A DNA stretch of 64,000 nt from assembly GCA_021821465.1 (NCBI GenBank), contig JAKACM010000005.1, forward strand, positions 1 through 64,000, read 5' to 3'. Shown here piece by piece: positions 44,362-53,633 of the stretch. The number at the start of each line of letters is the position of its first letter. The first letter of the stretch is position 1. A program made the position numbers and the translations under genes. Source of the DNA: Bacillota bacterium (GTDB taxonomy: Bacteria; Bacillota; Sulfobacillia; Sulfobacillales; Sulfobacillaceae). A model generated the notes under the pieces. That model saw nothing but the letters and a program-made list of their open reading frames with translations, searched no databases and was not told the origin of the DNA.

Positions 44362-45945
44362 TTATTCCAGCAATTTATCGTGAGTAGCTCCCAACCGTCT
44401 CAACCTCTCTTGATTGGGGGTAACATACAGTGTCTTTTCTCGTTCGTATAACACTTGGGCGGCTTCGGCATGAGGCCTTTTGCGGACAAATTTTCGCTTG
44501 GTATAGTCCACAGCGACAGTGGAAGAATGTTTGGCGGCACTGTAGAAGGCGGCAAGATGAGCAGCATCCAACAGATCTTCTAGGTTGGCTTGACGTTTTC
44601 CGGTCCGCAGTACGACGTGTGAACCGGATGTCTGTTTGACATGAAACCACAGATCATCGGGACGAGCCCGCCTCATAGTCAATTCTTGATTTTCTTCACG
44701 GTTTCTTCCCACGAAAATCTCAAAGCCGCCTTGACTGACAAAGCGCCGGAATGGTAGATTATTCTGCCCCTTGGCTCCCTCGGCAGGAGCCAAGCGTTTG
44801 AGTTGACTGCGATAATAGTCAATGGAACGTGGTTCTTCGGCCTCGTTTAAAGAGTGCTCTGCATGATTCAATTCGTTTTCCAGAATCTCCATTAACCGTT
44901 TGCCTGCGGCAACACGGTTCTTAATTCGTTTATATTGGCGATAACAATCCTGAGCCATCTCTGTCGGCGTTTTGGCCTCCGGCAAGTTAAGCACAATCGT
45001 TCTTGAAGGGTCCGAAAATGTCGGCACTTCAGTTTCTTTGTTGTCTTTAAAGTGATATTGGTATGCCAGCCACAGATCCCCTTCTTCTTTCCACGCTTCA
45101 CCGTTTTCTTGTGCCATCACGCGGCTCTCAACCAATCTTGCCCGAAGGTGACGTACCCGGTCTCGCCAGCGGGAGATCAATTGATCTTGGAGATTGGTTC
45201 TTAGGCGGTCTATTTCTTTCGCCCAAAATATCTCATCTAAGACTGCATCGGGTTGGTTCGTGGGTTCAACTGCAAATCCGATCAAAGGGAAAACCCATAT
45301 ATCTGTCAGATCATCGCGGTGTAATGTAAAAAATGACAGGGAGGCACTCTCATATTGTCGGCATAAGCTCTCCAAAGGCCAGGATTCGTCATGGGGAAGC
45401 AGTTTCCGAACTTGCGGAGATAGATCCCGAGTTTGATGGGTTTGACAGGGATGGGGCAAAGGTTCGGGTAAGCGGTAAGGTGTGCCCGGACGAATGAGAC
45501 GTTTTCGGTTCTTATCTTGGAAATGATGCAAAGACTCCAGAATAGTGTGATCGCGGTCGAGGATAACCATATTGCTTACATGCCCCGTGAGCTCAATCAC
45601 GAGATATCCGGTACTCACTTGGCCCCAGTCATCGCTCCAACGTACAGCCAACCACAGAATTCGGTCAAACGATGAAGTGAACACCCGGTCAATGGTAAAG
45701 GGTAAAAAGCGTGAAAATAATGGGTGAGTGGCCTTTGGCAAGTCATAGCGATGTTGGGTTTCATGTATGCGCGCGAATCCTGGAGTAAATGCTATTAAGA
45801 GACGAACAGTTTTGCGGTTTTGGGGGCTCCAGCCTTGCATGATGACACGGCTTTTGTCGGCCCACGCGGAGTTAATTTCCATATCTTTCCATCGTATGTT
45901 CCATTCGTGGGCTAACTGACCGAGTAAGAACGCATCAAAAGGCAT
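44362..45945 (-). CDS. rqcH: Ribosome quality control protein RqcH (NFACT family; FbpA-like)
   Basis: Binds stalled 50S-peptidyl-tRNA complexes and directs alanine tailing. 527 residues from ATG 45945: NFACT-N domain (MPFDAFLLGQLAHEW; GYLVIELTGHVSNMVILDRD), a helix-hairpin-helix region, a central coiled coil (about 300-375), and NFACT-R near the end (RPDDLWFHVKQTSGSHVVLR; VDYTKRKFVRKRP). Somewhat shorter than B. subtilis RqcH. It also lies next to pyrE in Bacillus. The frame extends 11 codons upstream without a better site. Confidence 0.92.
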   Translation of the reverse strand: MPFDAFLLGQLAHEWNIRWKDMEINSAWADKSRVIMQGWSPQNRKTVRLLIAFTPGFARIHETQHRYDLPKATHPLFSRFLPFTIDRVFTSSFDRILWLAVRWSDDWGQVSTGYLVIELTGHVSNMVILDRDHTILESLHHFQDKNRKRLIRPGTPYRLPEPLPHPCQTHQTRDLSPQVRKLLPHDESWPLESLCRQYESASLSFFTLHRDDLTDIWVFPLIGFAVEPTNQPDAVLDEIFWAKEIDRLRTNLQDQLISRWRDRVRHLRARLVESRVMAQENGEAWKEEGDLWLAYQYHFKDNKETEVPTFSDPSRTIVLNLPEAKTPTEMAQDCYRQYKRIKNRVAAGKRLMEILENELNHAEHSLNEAEEPRSIDYYRSQLKRLAPAEGAKGQNNLPFRRFVSQGGFEIFVGRNREENQELTMRRARPDDLWFHVKQTSGSHVVLRTGKRQANLEDLLDAAHLAAFYSAAKHSSTVAVDYTKRKFVRKRPHAEAAQVLYEREKTLYVTPNQERLRRLGATHDKLLE

Positions 45946-46123
45946 GTCAAACCCCCGAAAATTACAGTGTAGGATCATCGTGGTGAGTCGGATTGATTAA
46001 TGGCATTATATATTGTTATCGCTGTGATGAGAAGGGCGAGGGGAATTCTGGACTTATCGGATTCTCGGCGGGCAGCGAGATTGAGTTTATTTGAGAACAC
46101 ATTCACAATCGGAGCGTGCAAAG

Positions 46124-47605
46124 ATGGTGAGAGTCACGAGCTTGCGGGAGATATGGAAAACGCTGCCACTGAAACGCTTTACCTCGCGCCATAATTACAC
46201 GTGGTTGGTGGTTGCGACCGTATGCATCGGTGCTTTCATGGCGGCATTGGACGCGAGTATTGTGAATGTTGCCCTGCCGGAGTTGAGCACGTATTTTCAT
46301 TCAAGCGCATCTTTAGTGAGTTGGGTACTCATCTCTTATCTGCTCACACTAACCACGCTTTTGACTCTCTTTGGCCGTTTGGCCGACATTTTGGGAAGAC
46401 GGCCTTTATATACCTTCGGGTTTCTTGTCTTTATCGTCGGGTCTGCAGCCTCTGGGGCCGCAATGAATTTGCCGATGCTGATTGTCTCGCGAATTTTCCA
46501 GGCGTCGGGGGCGGCAATGCTTCAGGCCAATTCCGTGGCTATTATTACGGCGACGGTGCCGCCCCGGGTTAGAGGACGAGCAATTGGTTTTCAAGGTTCG
46601 GCCCAGGCAGTGGGTTTGTCGTTGGGGCCGGCGGTCGGAGGAGCTTTAGTAGGGTTGTTTGGATGGCGTGCGATTTTTTATGTGAATGTTCCGGTTGGCC
46701 TTATTGGTACTATCATGGCTGCCATGATATTGCCTAGAGATAAACTGACTCGTCGTAATACAACATTTGATTGGTGGGGCACGTTGTTACTAACCCCGTT
46801 CTTAATATTGGTTATGCTGGATTTAACCGAAGGCAACAGCTTAGGATGGTCGTCTCCCATTATAGCGGGAATGTCTGCGACCTCCGTGTTATTGCTCATT
46901 GGATTTATATTCCGCGAATTGTCTTTCCGAGCACCATTGGTAGACATGAGACTCTTCAAGATTCCTGTTTTCAGTATCGGTAATTTTACGGGGCTTTTGT
47001 CCTATTTGGTCATGTTTGGCGTGTTGTTTTTGATGCCATTTTTCTTTGAGCGCGTTCTTATGTACAATTCGGTGATTTCAGGTTTCATTCTCACGGCTGT
47101 GCCTGTCGGGATGACCATGGCGGCACCCCAATCCGGGGCCTTGGCCGATCGTTACGGATCTCGTCTTCTGACCACTTCCGGCATGGCATTAACCGGATTG
47201 GCAGCCTGGCTTTTGGCACGGACGGTCGCGATTTCTCCCAATGTCGCCATGACGGTGGTCGAATTGATTCTCTTAGGAACAGGACTGGGAATCTTTACTC
47301 CGCCAAATAATTCGTCAGTTATGGGCAGTCTGCCCTCATCGCGTCTGGGAGTAGGCGGGGGTATTCTCAATATGGCGCGATCATTGGGAATGGCTATGGG
47401 TACGGCGTTGTCGGGAATGGTGCTGGCATTGTTCTTGCGGATTCACGCGGGCGTTGAAAGCCCGGGCGGGCCGAAAGGTCCTTGGATCCCGTCTACTCGT
47501 TATGCTCTCTATCTGTTGGCGGGTTTATCCATTGTCGCGGCCGTATTGTCACTCTTTAGGATGGCTTCAGAAAAACCTGCGCAAAAAAGTCCCTTAGAGT
47601 GGTAG
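46124..47605 (+). CDS. MFS drug exporter, DHA2 (EmrB/QacA) family
   Basis: Proton-coupled exporter with about 14 membrane helices. 493 residues; motif D1/C-like ALDASIVNVALPEL in helix 1, motif A LFGRLADILGRRPLY, and motif C GSAQAVGLSLGPAVGGAL. The substrate is unknown. ATG 46124 has GGAG 9 bases upstream; a TTG at 46091 is in frame. Divergent from rqcH across 180 bases. Confidence 0.9.
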   Translation: MVRVTSLREIWKTLPLKRFTSRHNYTWLVVATVCIGAFMAALDASIVNVALPELSTYFHSSASLVSWVLISYLLTLTTLLTLFGRLADILGRRPLYTFGFLVFIVGSAASGAAMNLPMLIVSRIFQASGAAMLQANSVAIITATVPPRVRGRAIGFQGSAQAVGLSLGPAVGGALVGLFGWRAIFYVNVPVGLIGTIMAAMILPRDKLTRRNTTFDWWGTLLLTPFLILVMLDLTEGNSLGWSSPIIAGMSATSVLLLIGFIFRELSFRAPLVDMRLFKIPVFSIGNFTGLLSYLVMFGVLFLMPFFFERVLMYNSVISGFILTAVPVGMTMAAPQSGALADRYGSRLLTTSGMALTGLAAWLLARTVAISPNVAMTVVELILLGTGLGIFTPPNNSSVMGSLPSSRLGVGGGILNMARSLGMAMGTALSGMVLALFLRIHAGVESPGGPKGPWIPSTRYALYLLAGLSIVAAVLSLFRMASEKPAQKSPLEW

Positions 47606-47647
47606 GAATCTTAAGTCGCATGTCACGGCCTTTTTGTGTATGATTCC

Positions 47648-47684
47648 ATGGACAGTTTGACGGTTGTTATGACAGCCTGTCCAT
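47648..47684. promoter_or_regulatory. Inverted repeat with possible promoter
   Basis: ATGGACAG (47648-47655) and CTGTCCAT (47677-47684) form perfect 8-base arms around a TTGACG-like -35. Could be an operator or hairpin in front of the 67-codon gene and pyk. No convincing -10 follows. Confidence 0.3.
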
Positions 47685-47733
47685 TGTATGCTTAACCTAT
47701 ATTGACCAAACAAGGTGGCAGGAGGGTACAGGG

Positions 47734-47937
47734 ATGTGGACTGTCGTATATATTGCTCCAACCAAAACCATTGCCGACCGCATTTGTGGCATATTGCAAA
47801 ATGAAGGAGTGTTAGTCCACCTCAAGACGGTTGAACTGGATGCTAATGATCATGGCAGTATTGAAATCCAAGTTCCTGAAGGCGAAGCAGAAGAGGCAAC
47901 CGAAATCATTGCCGAACATCTTGGTCGGTTACGATAA
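47734..47937 (+). CDS. Small conserved-looking protein upstream of pyruvate kinase
   Basis: 67 residues: MWTVVYIAPTKTIADRICGI, LQNEGVLVHLKTVELD, IEIQVPEGEAEEATEIIAEH. The alternating hydrophobic pattern and the ending resemble small ACT/DUF2007-like signalling or 'glutamate-rich' domains; this is a likeness, not a firm assignment. GGCAGGAGG lies 12 bases before ATG 47734. Only 21 bases separate it from pyk, so co-transcription is likely. Confidence 0.75.
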   Translation: MWTVVYIAPTKTIADRICGILQNEGVLVHLKTVELDANDHGSIEIQVPEGEAEEATEIIAEHLGRLR

Positions 47938-47958
47938 CTACGAAAGGGAGTTCCACGA

Positions 47959-49686
47959 GTGAGACGCACAAAAATTGTGGCCACTATTGGTCCCGCATGT
48001 GATGACCCGAAGCTATTGAGGGAGATGATCCACGCGGGAATGGATGTGGCGCGTTTGAATTTGTCCCACGGTGATCTCGAAACCCATCGTGAAAGGGTAA
48101 GGAGTCTTCGTGCGGTTTCTCGGGAGGTTGGGACCGAGATTGGTATTATGTTGGATACCTGCGGACCTGAAGTTCGGCTCACACACTTAAATCAATCCCT
48201 GAAACTGACGGTGGGAGATCGGTTTGTTTTGAGTGCTCGCCCCGATGGGTCCAGTCATCAGGGGGGTGTGACGTGGGGCGGTATTTTTTCCATGATTGAA
48301 CCGGGACATTTATTGTGGGTAGACGATGGGAACATTGTGCTGCGATGTGCCGAGCAATATGTAGATACGTTGGTAATGGAAACGGTTGTCGGTGGAATTC
48401 TGAAAAATCGAAAAAAATTGAGCTCGCCGACCATGACTTGGCCACTGGATATTTTGACAGATACCGACCGGTCGGTCTTGTCAATGGGTATCGCAGAAGG
48501 CGTGGATTTTGTCGCTGCTTCTTTTGTCCGATCGGCAGAAGATGTTGTCAAGATCCGCAAATTTTTTGAAGTCCACCATTCCGATGTTTTTATTGTCAGT
48601 AAAATTGAGAATCGTGCGGGTGTCGAAAATTTGGCGGAAATTCTGGCAGTATCTGACGGTGTCATGGTGGCACGGGGAGATTTGGGAGTCGAACTCCCTC
48701 CGGAACGTGTGCCTTGGCTGCAAAAGGACATCATTGGTCAAGCCAATGAACTAGGGATTCCGGTTGTGACCGCGACGCAGATGTTGGAGTCAATGACTCA
48801 TGCTCCTCGCCCTACCCGCGCCGAGGTTTCGGATGTGGCTCATGCCATCTGGGACGGATCGGACAGTGTCATGCTGTCGGCCGAAACCGCCTCGGGGGAA
48901 TATCCGGTAGAAGCGGTGCAAATGATGGCGAAAATTGCGGAAGACGCCGATAACCGTCGCGGGTTTTTGACTTCCCGGACTTTTTCGGTTTTGCGTGTGG
49001 GAGACGCAGTCAGCCGCGCATCGGCCGAAATGGCGGAGAGTTTGGGGGCCCGAGCCATTTTGACTGCAACCACTACAGGGTACACGGCACGGATGGTCAG
49101 CCGCTCCCGTCCCAGCGTTCCCATTATCGCAATTTCCACTCAACAACGGGTGATGCGTCGCCTGAAATTGACATGGGGAGTATTCCCCATCATCTCGGAT
49201 GACCCGGAACACTCGGACGATATGGTGAATAAAGCGATTGAAGCCGCCGTGGAATATGGCTACGTAGCTGACGGCGATCTCGTGATCTTGACTGCCGGAG
49301 TTCCTGCCGGTATTCCTGGGACAACTAATATGGTTCGCGTGGAAACAGTATCCAGTCCTGTTTTAATGGGAGCCGGACTGGGTTACGGTGAACCGATGAC
49401 CGGGGTGGTATGTTTTCAGCCCCAAGATCTCAAATCATTGCCCCAAGATCCGTATGTTGCGGTTGTGAGGGATTATGATAGTGATGCGAAGGAATTTTTT
49501 TCGCATGCCAAGGCTATTATCGCGGAACGCAATGGCAGGACCTCCGATGTAGCAGTGGCTGCAGTCACCATGGGAATACCGGCGATAGTGGGGGTTGAGG
49601 GGGCTATGGAACGACTACATAGTAATCAACTTGTCACCATTGATCCGGTTCGGGGTGTAATTTATAAAGGACGCGTGAAAATTTAA
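47959..49686 (+). CDS. pyk: Pyruvate kinase with C-terminal PEP-utiliser-like domain
   Basis: Last step of glycolysis. 575 residues from GTG 47959 (GAAAGGGAG before): RRTKIVATIGPACDD, DVARLNLSHGD, substrate-site KIENRAGVENL and MVARGDLGVELP, and TATQMLESM. The extra C-terminal domain of about 100 residues, as in Bacillus/Geobacillus enzymes, has GIPAIVGVEGAMERL, but the normal TSH histidine motif reads GRTSDVAV, so the phosphohistidine position is lost. Catalytic barrel appears complete. Confidence 0.95.
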   Translation: MRRTKIVATIGPACDDPKLLREMIHAGMDVARLNLSHGDLETHRERVRSLRAVSREVGTEIGIMLDTCGPEVRLTHLNQSLKLTVGDRFVLSARPDGSSHQGGVTWGGIFSMIEPGHLLWVDDGNIVLRCAEQYVDTLVMETVVGGILKNRKKLSSPTMTWPLDILTDTDRSVLSMGIAEGVDFVAASFVRSAEDVVKIRKFFEVHHSDVFIVSKIENRAGVENLAEILAVSDGVMVARGDLGVELPPERVPWLQKDIIGQANELGIPVVTATQMLESMTHAPRPTRAEVSDVAHAIWDGSDSVMLSAETASGEYPVEAVQMMAKIAEDADNRRGFLTSRTFSVLRVGDAVSRASAEMAESLGARAILTATTTGYTARMVSRSRPSVPIIAISTQQRVMRRLKLTWGVFPIISDDPEHSDDMVNKAIEAAVEYGYVADGDLVILTAGVPAGIPGTTNMVRVETVSSPVLMGAGLGYGEPMTGVVCFQPQDLKSLPQDPYVAVVRDYDSDAKEFFSHAKAIIAERNGRTSDVAVAAVTMGIPAIVGVEGAMERLHSNQLVTIDPVRGVIYKGRVKI

Positions 49687-49724
49687 TGACGTCTTGACCG
49701 AGACTTTCCTATCCAATTTACCTT

Positions 49725-49840
49725 CATCCGATCTCAGCTAGCCCTGATGGGTCGGATGCGGAAGCCAAAGCGAGAAAGCTAACCGTTTTCTCGAATTGCG
49801 GTGGAGTTTGGATCCAAGCTCCGGCCTTTAGGCCGATGTC
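49725..49840 (+). other. Cluster of four hairpins between pyk and dat (possible structured RNA / TnpB right end)
   Basis: In order: CATCCGA (49725) with TCGGATG (49752), with an inner TCAG/CTGA arm; CGAGAAA (49771) with TTTCTCG (49787); GGAGTTTG with CAAGCTCC around GATC (49803-49822); and CGGCC-TTTA-GGCCG (49822-49835) followed by ATGTC. The last part resembles the terminal hairpin of IS1341-type right ends. It could instead terminate pyk or act as a leader of dat. Confidence 0.45.
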
Positions 49841-49894
49841 GTTGACGTACCATTGCGGAATAGGAGAGGCGGCAAGGAAAGGGGTCTATTCGTG

Positions 49895-50734
49895 ATGATG
49901 GTCTATCTAAATGGTAACCTGATTGATGAAAAAACGGCACATATCGGCTTTGATGATCGCGGTTTTCTCTTTGCCGATGGGGTTTACGAAGTGATTCACA
50001 TATATTCTCGGAAATTTTTTGAATGGGATCGACACATGGCGCGTCTGCAACGTTCCATGGCCGGTATTAATTTGTCCGAAGTCGATATGCATGCTCTGAG
50101 TAAGGGGGCTGAGGCGTTGTTGGAGGACTTCGACGGGGAAGAAGGGATCTTGTACCTAGAAATTACGCGGGGCGTTCATCCTCGTTCGCATGCGTTTCCT
50201 CCTCCAGAGGTTCGGCCGACCATTTTGATGTGGGTGCGCTCTCACCAACCGTTTTCAACTGACGCCATAACCCAAGGAGTCAGTGTGATAACGGTGGCGG
50301 ATGACCGGTGGGCCAAAGTTTGGATCAAAACTATTGGGCTGCTGCCCAATGTGCTGGCCAAGGAAAAAGCACACAAAATGGGCGTGTATGATGCCGTATT
50401 TGTGCGCGATGGAATGGTGATGGAAGCCACCAGTGCCAATATCTTTATCGTACGTCGGGGAATATTGCGGACGGCTCCGGTCACCAATTACATTTTGCCT
50501 GGGATAACCAGGGAAGTGGCATTGGAAATCGCGAAAGAGCAAGGGATTGCCATTGCTCTGGAACCATTTTCTGTGGAGGATATGTATTCAGCCGAGGAGA
50601 TTTTCCTTACTGGCACGACCACGGAAATCCTGCCTGTGACGCAAGTGGATGGCCGGACAGTAGGCAAAAAGGCTGGGGCTGTGACGCTCCTGCTGCTGGA
50701 CGCCTTACGAGCAAAAGCATACGCGGTATCATAA
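49895..50734 (+). CDS. dat: D-amino acid aminotransferase / branched-chain-type (fold IV) aminotransferase
   Basis: PLP fold-type IV enzyme that makes D-glutamate/D-alanine for cell wall. 279 residues: MVYLNGNLIDEKTAHIGFDD, RGFLFADGVYEVIHIY, the PLP-Lys region KTIGLLPNVLAKEKAHKMG, and EATSANIFIV, LPGITREVALEIA, FLTGTTTEILPVTQVDG. The short form and RGFLFADGVYEV favour Dat over IlvE; substrate is inferred. Start among GTG 49892, ATG 49895 and ATG 49898 is not decided; GGAAAGGGG lies upstream. Confidence 0.88.
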   Translation: MMVYLNGNLIDEKTAHIGFDDRGFLFADGVYEVIHIYSRKFFEWDRHMARLQRSMAGINLSEVDMHALSKGAEALLEDFDGEEGILYLEITRGVHPRSHAFPPPEVRPTILMWVRSHQPFSTDAITQGVSVITVADDRWAKVWIKTIGLLPNVLAKEKAHKMGVYDAVFVRDGMVMEATSANIFIVRRGILRTAPVTNYILPGITREVALEIAKEQGIAIALEPFSVEDMYSAEEIFLTGTTTEILPVTQVDGRTVGKKAGAVTLLLLDALRAKAYAVS

Positions 50735-50772
50735 CCGTCTTTTCAGGGGAAACTGGCTGGGGAGGCGAATTT

Positions 50773-50913
50773 ATGCAAAACAGGCAACTTTTAACCGACG
50801 AAGCACGGGGCTATTTTTTTGCTCTGGCAGAGGTATTGCGGGAGTTGGAACAAAGCGATCTATTGGGACGTCTGGCCGAATTATACAAAGATTTTCGCCT
50901 AATCGAATCGTGA
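50773..50913 (+). CDS. Small hypothetical protein (46 aa)
   Basis: A short frame with a good site (GGGGAGGCG, about 5 bases before ATG 50773): MQNRQLLTDEARGYFFALAE, VLRELEQSDLLGRLAELYKD. It is predicted to be one or two amphipathic helices. It lies between dat and trmL with gaps of 38 and 62 bases. I do not recognise it; the codon pattern and RBS suggest it is real. Confidence 0.6.
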   Translation: MQNRQLLTDEARGYFFALAEVLRELEQSDLLGRLAELYKDFRLIES

Positions 50914-50975
50914 AGGATTGTGTTGGGATAGATGACTCGGTTTGAGAACAATTGTGTCTCAAGGGGGGATGGGGT

Positions 50976-51443
50976 ATGCATGTCGTGTTAGTTGAACCGG
51001 AAATCCCCCCCAATACCGGTAACATTGCTCGCACGTGCGCAGCCACTGGTAGCTGTTTGCATTTGGTGGAACCTCTGGGATTTTCCGTGAGTGATCGTTA
51101 CCTTAGGCGTGCGGGTCTCGATTATTGGGAATTCGTACATGTGCGCATTTATCCGGAATGGAAGGATTTGGTCGAAACTTTGGGACATCCTGAAAACTGG
51201 TACTATTTTACTTCCCACAGTTCTCGACTGTATTCGGAAGCCTGTTATACCCAAGACTCTGTACTGGTATTTGGGAAAGAATCCACAGGCCTTCCCAAAG
51301 AGCTTTTGGAGAGTTATTCCGAGTCCACTTATGTCATACCCATGAAACGGGAGATTCGATCCCTAAACTTATCAAATGCGGTGGCGATTGTTGTGTATGA
51401 AGCAATGCGTCAACAATATTTTCGGCCGATTGAACCCTCTTAA
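50976..51443 (+). CDS. trmL: tRNA (cytidine/uridine-2'-O)-methyltransferase TrmL
   Basis: SPOUT-class methyltransferase for the wobble base of tRNA-Leu. 155 residues: MHVVLVEPEIPPNTGNIART, CLHLVEPLGF, LRRAGLDYW, VFGKESTGLP and PMKREIRSLNLSNAVAIVVY, forming the knotted SAM site. AAGGGGGG lies 8-10 bases before ATG 50976. Confidence 0.94.
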   Translation: MHVVLVEPEIPPNTGNIARTCAATGSCLHLVEPLGFSVSDRYLRRAGLDYWEFVHVRIYPEWKDLVETLGHPENWYYFTSHSSRLYSEACYTQDSVLVFGKESTGLPKELLESYSESTYVIPMKREIRSLNLSNAVAIVVYEAMRQQYFRPIEPS

Positions 51444-51467
51444 AGGTGTAGGGAGCGGGACTTTAAT

Positions 51468-52457
51468 ATGCCTTGGTTATTGCTGACCGTAAGCGGAATG
51501 GTATTGATTGTGCTGTCGGCTGACTATTTCACCAATGGTGTGGAATGGGTCGGATTTTACCTACATTTGGAAGAAGGTGCAGTAGGCTCACTTTTGGCTG
51601 CTCTGGGCACCGCTTTGCCGGAAACTCTGGTTCCGGTTGTGGCCATTATCTTCAGTCCCGACCATAGCGAAGCGGCCATAGGGCTGGGAGCCGTCTTGGG
51701 TGCGCCTTTAATGCTGGCGACCATTGGTTTTGCGGTGATAGGGTTGGGTTTAGGGGCAAGAAAATCGACGCCGAATCTTGATACGTCCACGTGGGGCACC
51801 ATGACTAAAGATTTGGGATTTTTTCTGTTGGCTTTTGGCGCGGCTCTGGTGACAACCTTTCTTCCGCACCCAATTCATTTCGCGATGGTTGTGCTCTTGT
51901 TGGGACTTTATCTATGGCACGCTTGGAGACTAATTAAGGGAGATCGGCACGAAGGAGTTCTTGGACATGCCCCCTCTCAGCCTCTGAGATTGTCGCAGAC
52001 GCCTCGAAAGACGCCATGGTTGGCCATTCTGCAAGTGTCATTAGCACTCATCGGATTGATTTTAGGGGCACACTTCTTTGTTACGGCTCTGGATGCGGCG
52101 ACAAAAATTTTTCACTTTCCCCCTTTTCTTTTGTCGGTGATCATCACACCCGTTGCAACCGAATTGCCCGAAGTGCTAAATAGTGTGATATGGATTCGCC
52201 GAGGAAAAGATACCCTCGCAGTGGGCAATGTCACGGGCGCTATGGCTTTTCAGTCAAGTGTCGTACCAGCTCTCGCTATCGCATTTATGCCATGGTCATT
52301 GACCCCTTTGGAATTGGCGACAGGCACTTTAACCTGGCTGGCTGCATTGTGGATTTGGACGAGGAGCCGATCGCGAAGTCTTTATATTAAGGAACTATTG
52401 ACGGCAGGGTTGTTTTATGTTGTTTATATTGCCATTGTGGCCAGCTTATATACCTAA
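51468..52457 (+). CDS. Sodium:calcium antiporter family (CaCA) protein
   Basis: Cation/Ca2+ exchanger with internal alpha repeats. 329 residues, about ten membrane helices. Alpha-1 repeat AALGTALPETLVPVV, alpha-2 repeat PVATELPEVLNSVIWI followed by GNVTGAMAFQSS. The paired acidic GT-LPE / TELPE motifs are the ion-binding residues in the family. Transported ion not determined from sequence. Confidence 0.88.
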   Translation: MPWLLLTVSGMVLIVLSADYFTNGVEWVGFYLHLEEGAVGSLLAALGTALPETLVPVVAIIFSPDHSEAAIGLGAVLGAPLMLATIGFAVIGLGLGARKSTPNLDTSTWGTMTKDLGFFLLAFGAALVTTFLPHPIHFAMVVLLLGLYLWHAWRLIKGDRHEGVLGHAPSQPLRLSQTPRKTPWLAILQVSLALIGLILGAHFFVTALDAATKIFHFPPFLLSVIITPVATELPEVLNSVIWIRRGKDTLAVGNVTGAMAFQSSVVPALAIAFMPWSLTPLELATGTLTWLAALWIWTRSRSRSLYIKELLTAGLFYVVYIAIVASLYT

Positions 52458-52544
52458 TCGGTAAGGTAGCCCATACCACTTCGTATAAAGATATTGGGCT
52501 CGGGGATTGCAGACATAGTCCCGGGAAAGTGTGAAGAGTGGCGC

Positions 52545-52572
52545 TTGACAATGCGGCCTGGTAAACTCAAAT
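52545..52572 (+). promoter_or_regulatory. Weak promoter candidate before the creatininase-family gene
   Basis: TTGACA (52545-52550) with a poor -10 (CAAATA, spacer 17). The 278-base gap 52458-52735 otherwise shows nothing convincing. Confidence 0.3.
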
Positions 52573-52735
52573 AAGATCGTAACAGTATCCTTCATGATTC
52601 ACACAAAAAATGATGCAAAAGTAACAAACGAAGCTTAGAGATATTGAGAATCGGCGTTTTTCTCAAAGAGTGTGAAGCGGCAAACGGTGATCATGGGTGG
52701 TAGCCATGAGATTTGTTGTTTGATCAAAGGGTGAA

Positions 52736-53479
52736 ATGTCGATGTATTGGGATCAACTGACAACCAAGAATTTCTTGGAGGAGATTGTCGGTCGAGTGGA
52801 TACGGCCATCCTGCCTGTCGGCAGCATTGAAGCTCACGGACAACATTGCCCGTTAGGGACCGACAATATGGCTCCGGCCTATTTTGCCGCACAGCTCGAA
52901 AAGATCTATCGTGACCGGATCCTGATTCTTCCTCCGGTGGCTTATGGCTATACTCCCGACTTGAGTGTATGGCCAGGAAGTCTGTCCATATCAGCTTCTG
53001 TGTTGCAGCAATATGTCCAAGAAATCGGCCAGGGCGTTGCCAAATGGGGGATCAATAACCTGATCTTGTTAAATGGGCATGGAGGCAATATTGGAGCATT
53101 GCAAGCGGCCATGGACACGATTGTTCAAGAACCGGTGCGAGTGGTAATGATAAACTGGTGGCTGGATTATAGCACGCAAATTCTTACGATTACGCGAGGC
53201 CAGGGACACGCGGGGGAAGATGAAACTTCCGTGATGCTTAAAGTGGCCCCGGAATGGGTCCGTATGGAGCATGCGTCTTTTAATCCTTTTCGGCCACGCT
53301 ACCGTATTAAGGGACCAGGCATTTCGGATAAAAGGCTGCGCAATGCGACCACCGGGGACGGAAGATCGGCCACCAAAGAAAAAGGCGAGAAGATCGTGGA
53401 ACTGATTATGAAGGAACTTGGTGTGCTTTTGGAACGCTTGTGGAACGATGATCTATTCGAGCGAACCGATAACGGTTGA
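52736..53479 (+). CDS. Creatininase/MftE-family amidohydrolase
   Basis: Metal-dependent amidohydrolase-like fold. 247 residues: ILPVGSIEAHGQHCPLGTDN, with Glu-x-His and Asp ligands, LILLNGHGGNIGALQAAM, and the metal-binding GQGHAGEDETSVML. The family includes creatininase, MftE and formamide/pterin hydrolases; there is no mycofactocin context here, so the substrate is unknown. ATG 52736 follows AAAGGGTG; ATG 52742 is an alternative. Confidence 0.88.
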   Translation: MSMYWDQLTTKNFLEEIVGRVDTAILPVGSIEAHGQHCPLGTDNMAPAYFAAQLEKIYRDRILILPPVAYGYTPDLSVWPGSLSISASVLQQYVQEIGQGVAKWGINNLILLNGHGGNIGALQAAMDTIVQEPVRVVMINWWLDYSTQILTITRGQGHAGEDETSVMLKVAPEWVRMEHASFNPFRPRYRIKGPGISDKRLRNATTGDGRSATKEKGEKIVELIMKELGVLLERLWNDDLFERTDNG

Positions 53480-53633
53480 AAAAATTATCAAAGGCGCCGT
53501 AAAACCCCTCATCTTAGCTATGGGAATACATGGCGCTCGCCGTCAGGCGAAGTCTTTTCGTACAACGCCAACTTTCCGGGAATTTGTGCTATCTTAAAAT
53601 ACGTGTTCACCCTTTGAAAGTCGGATACGTTGG

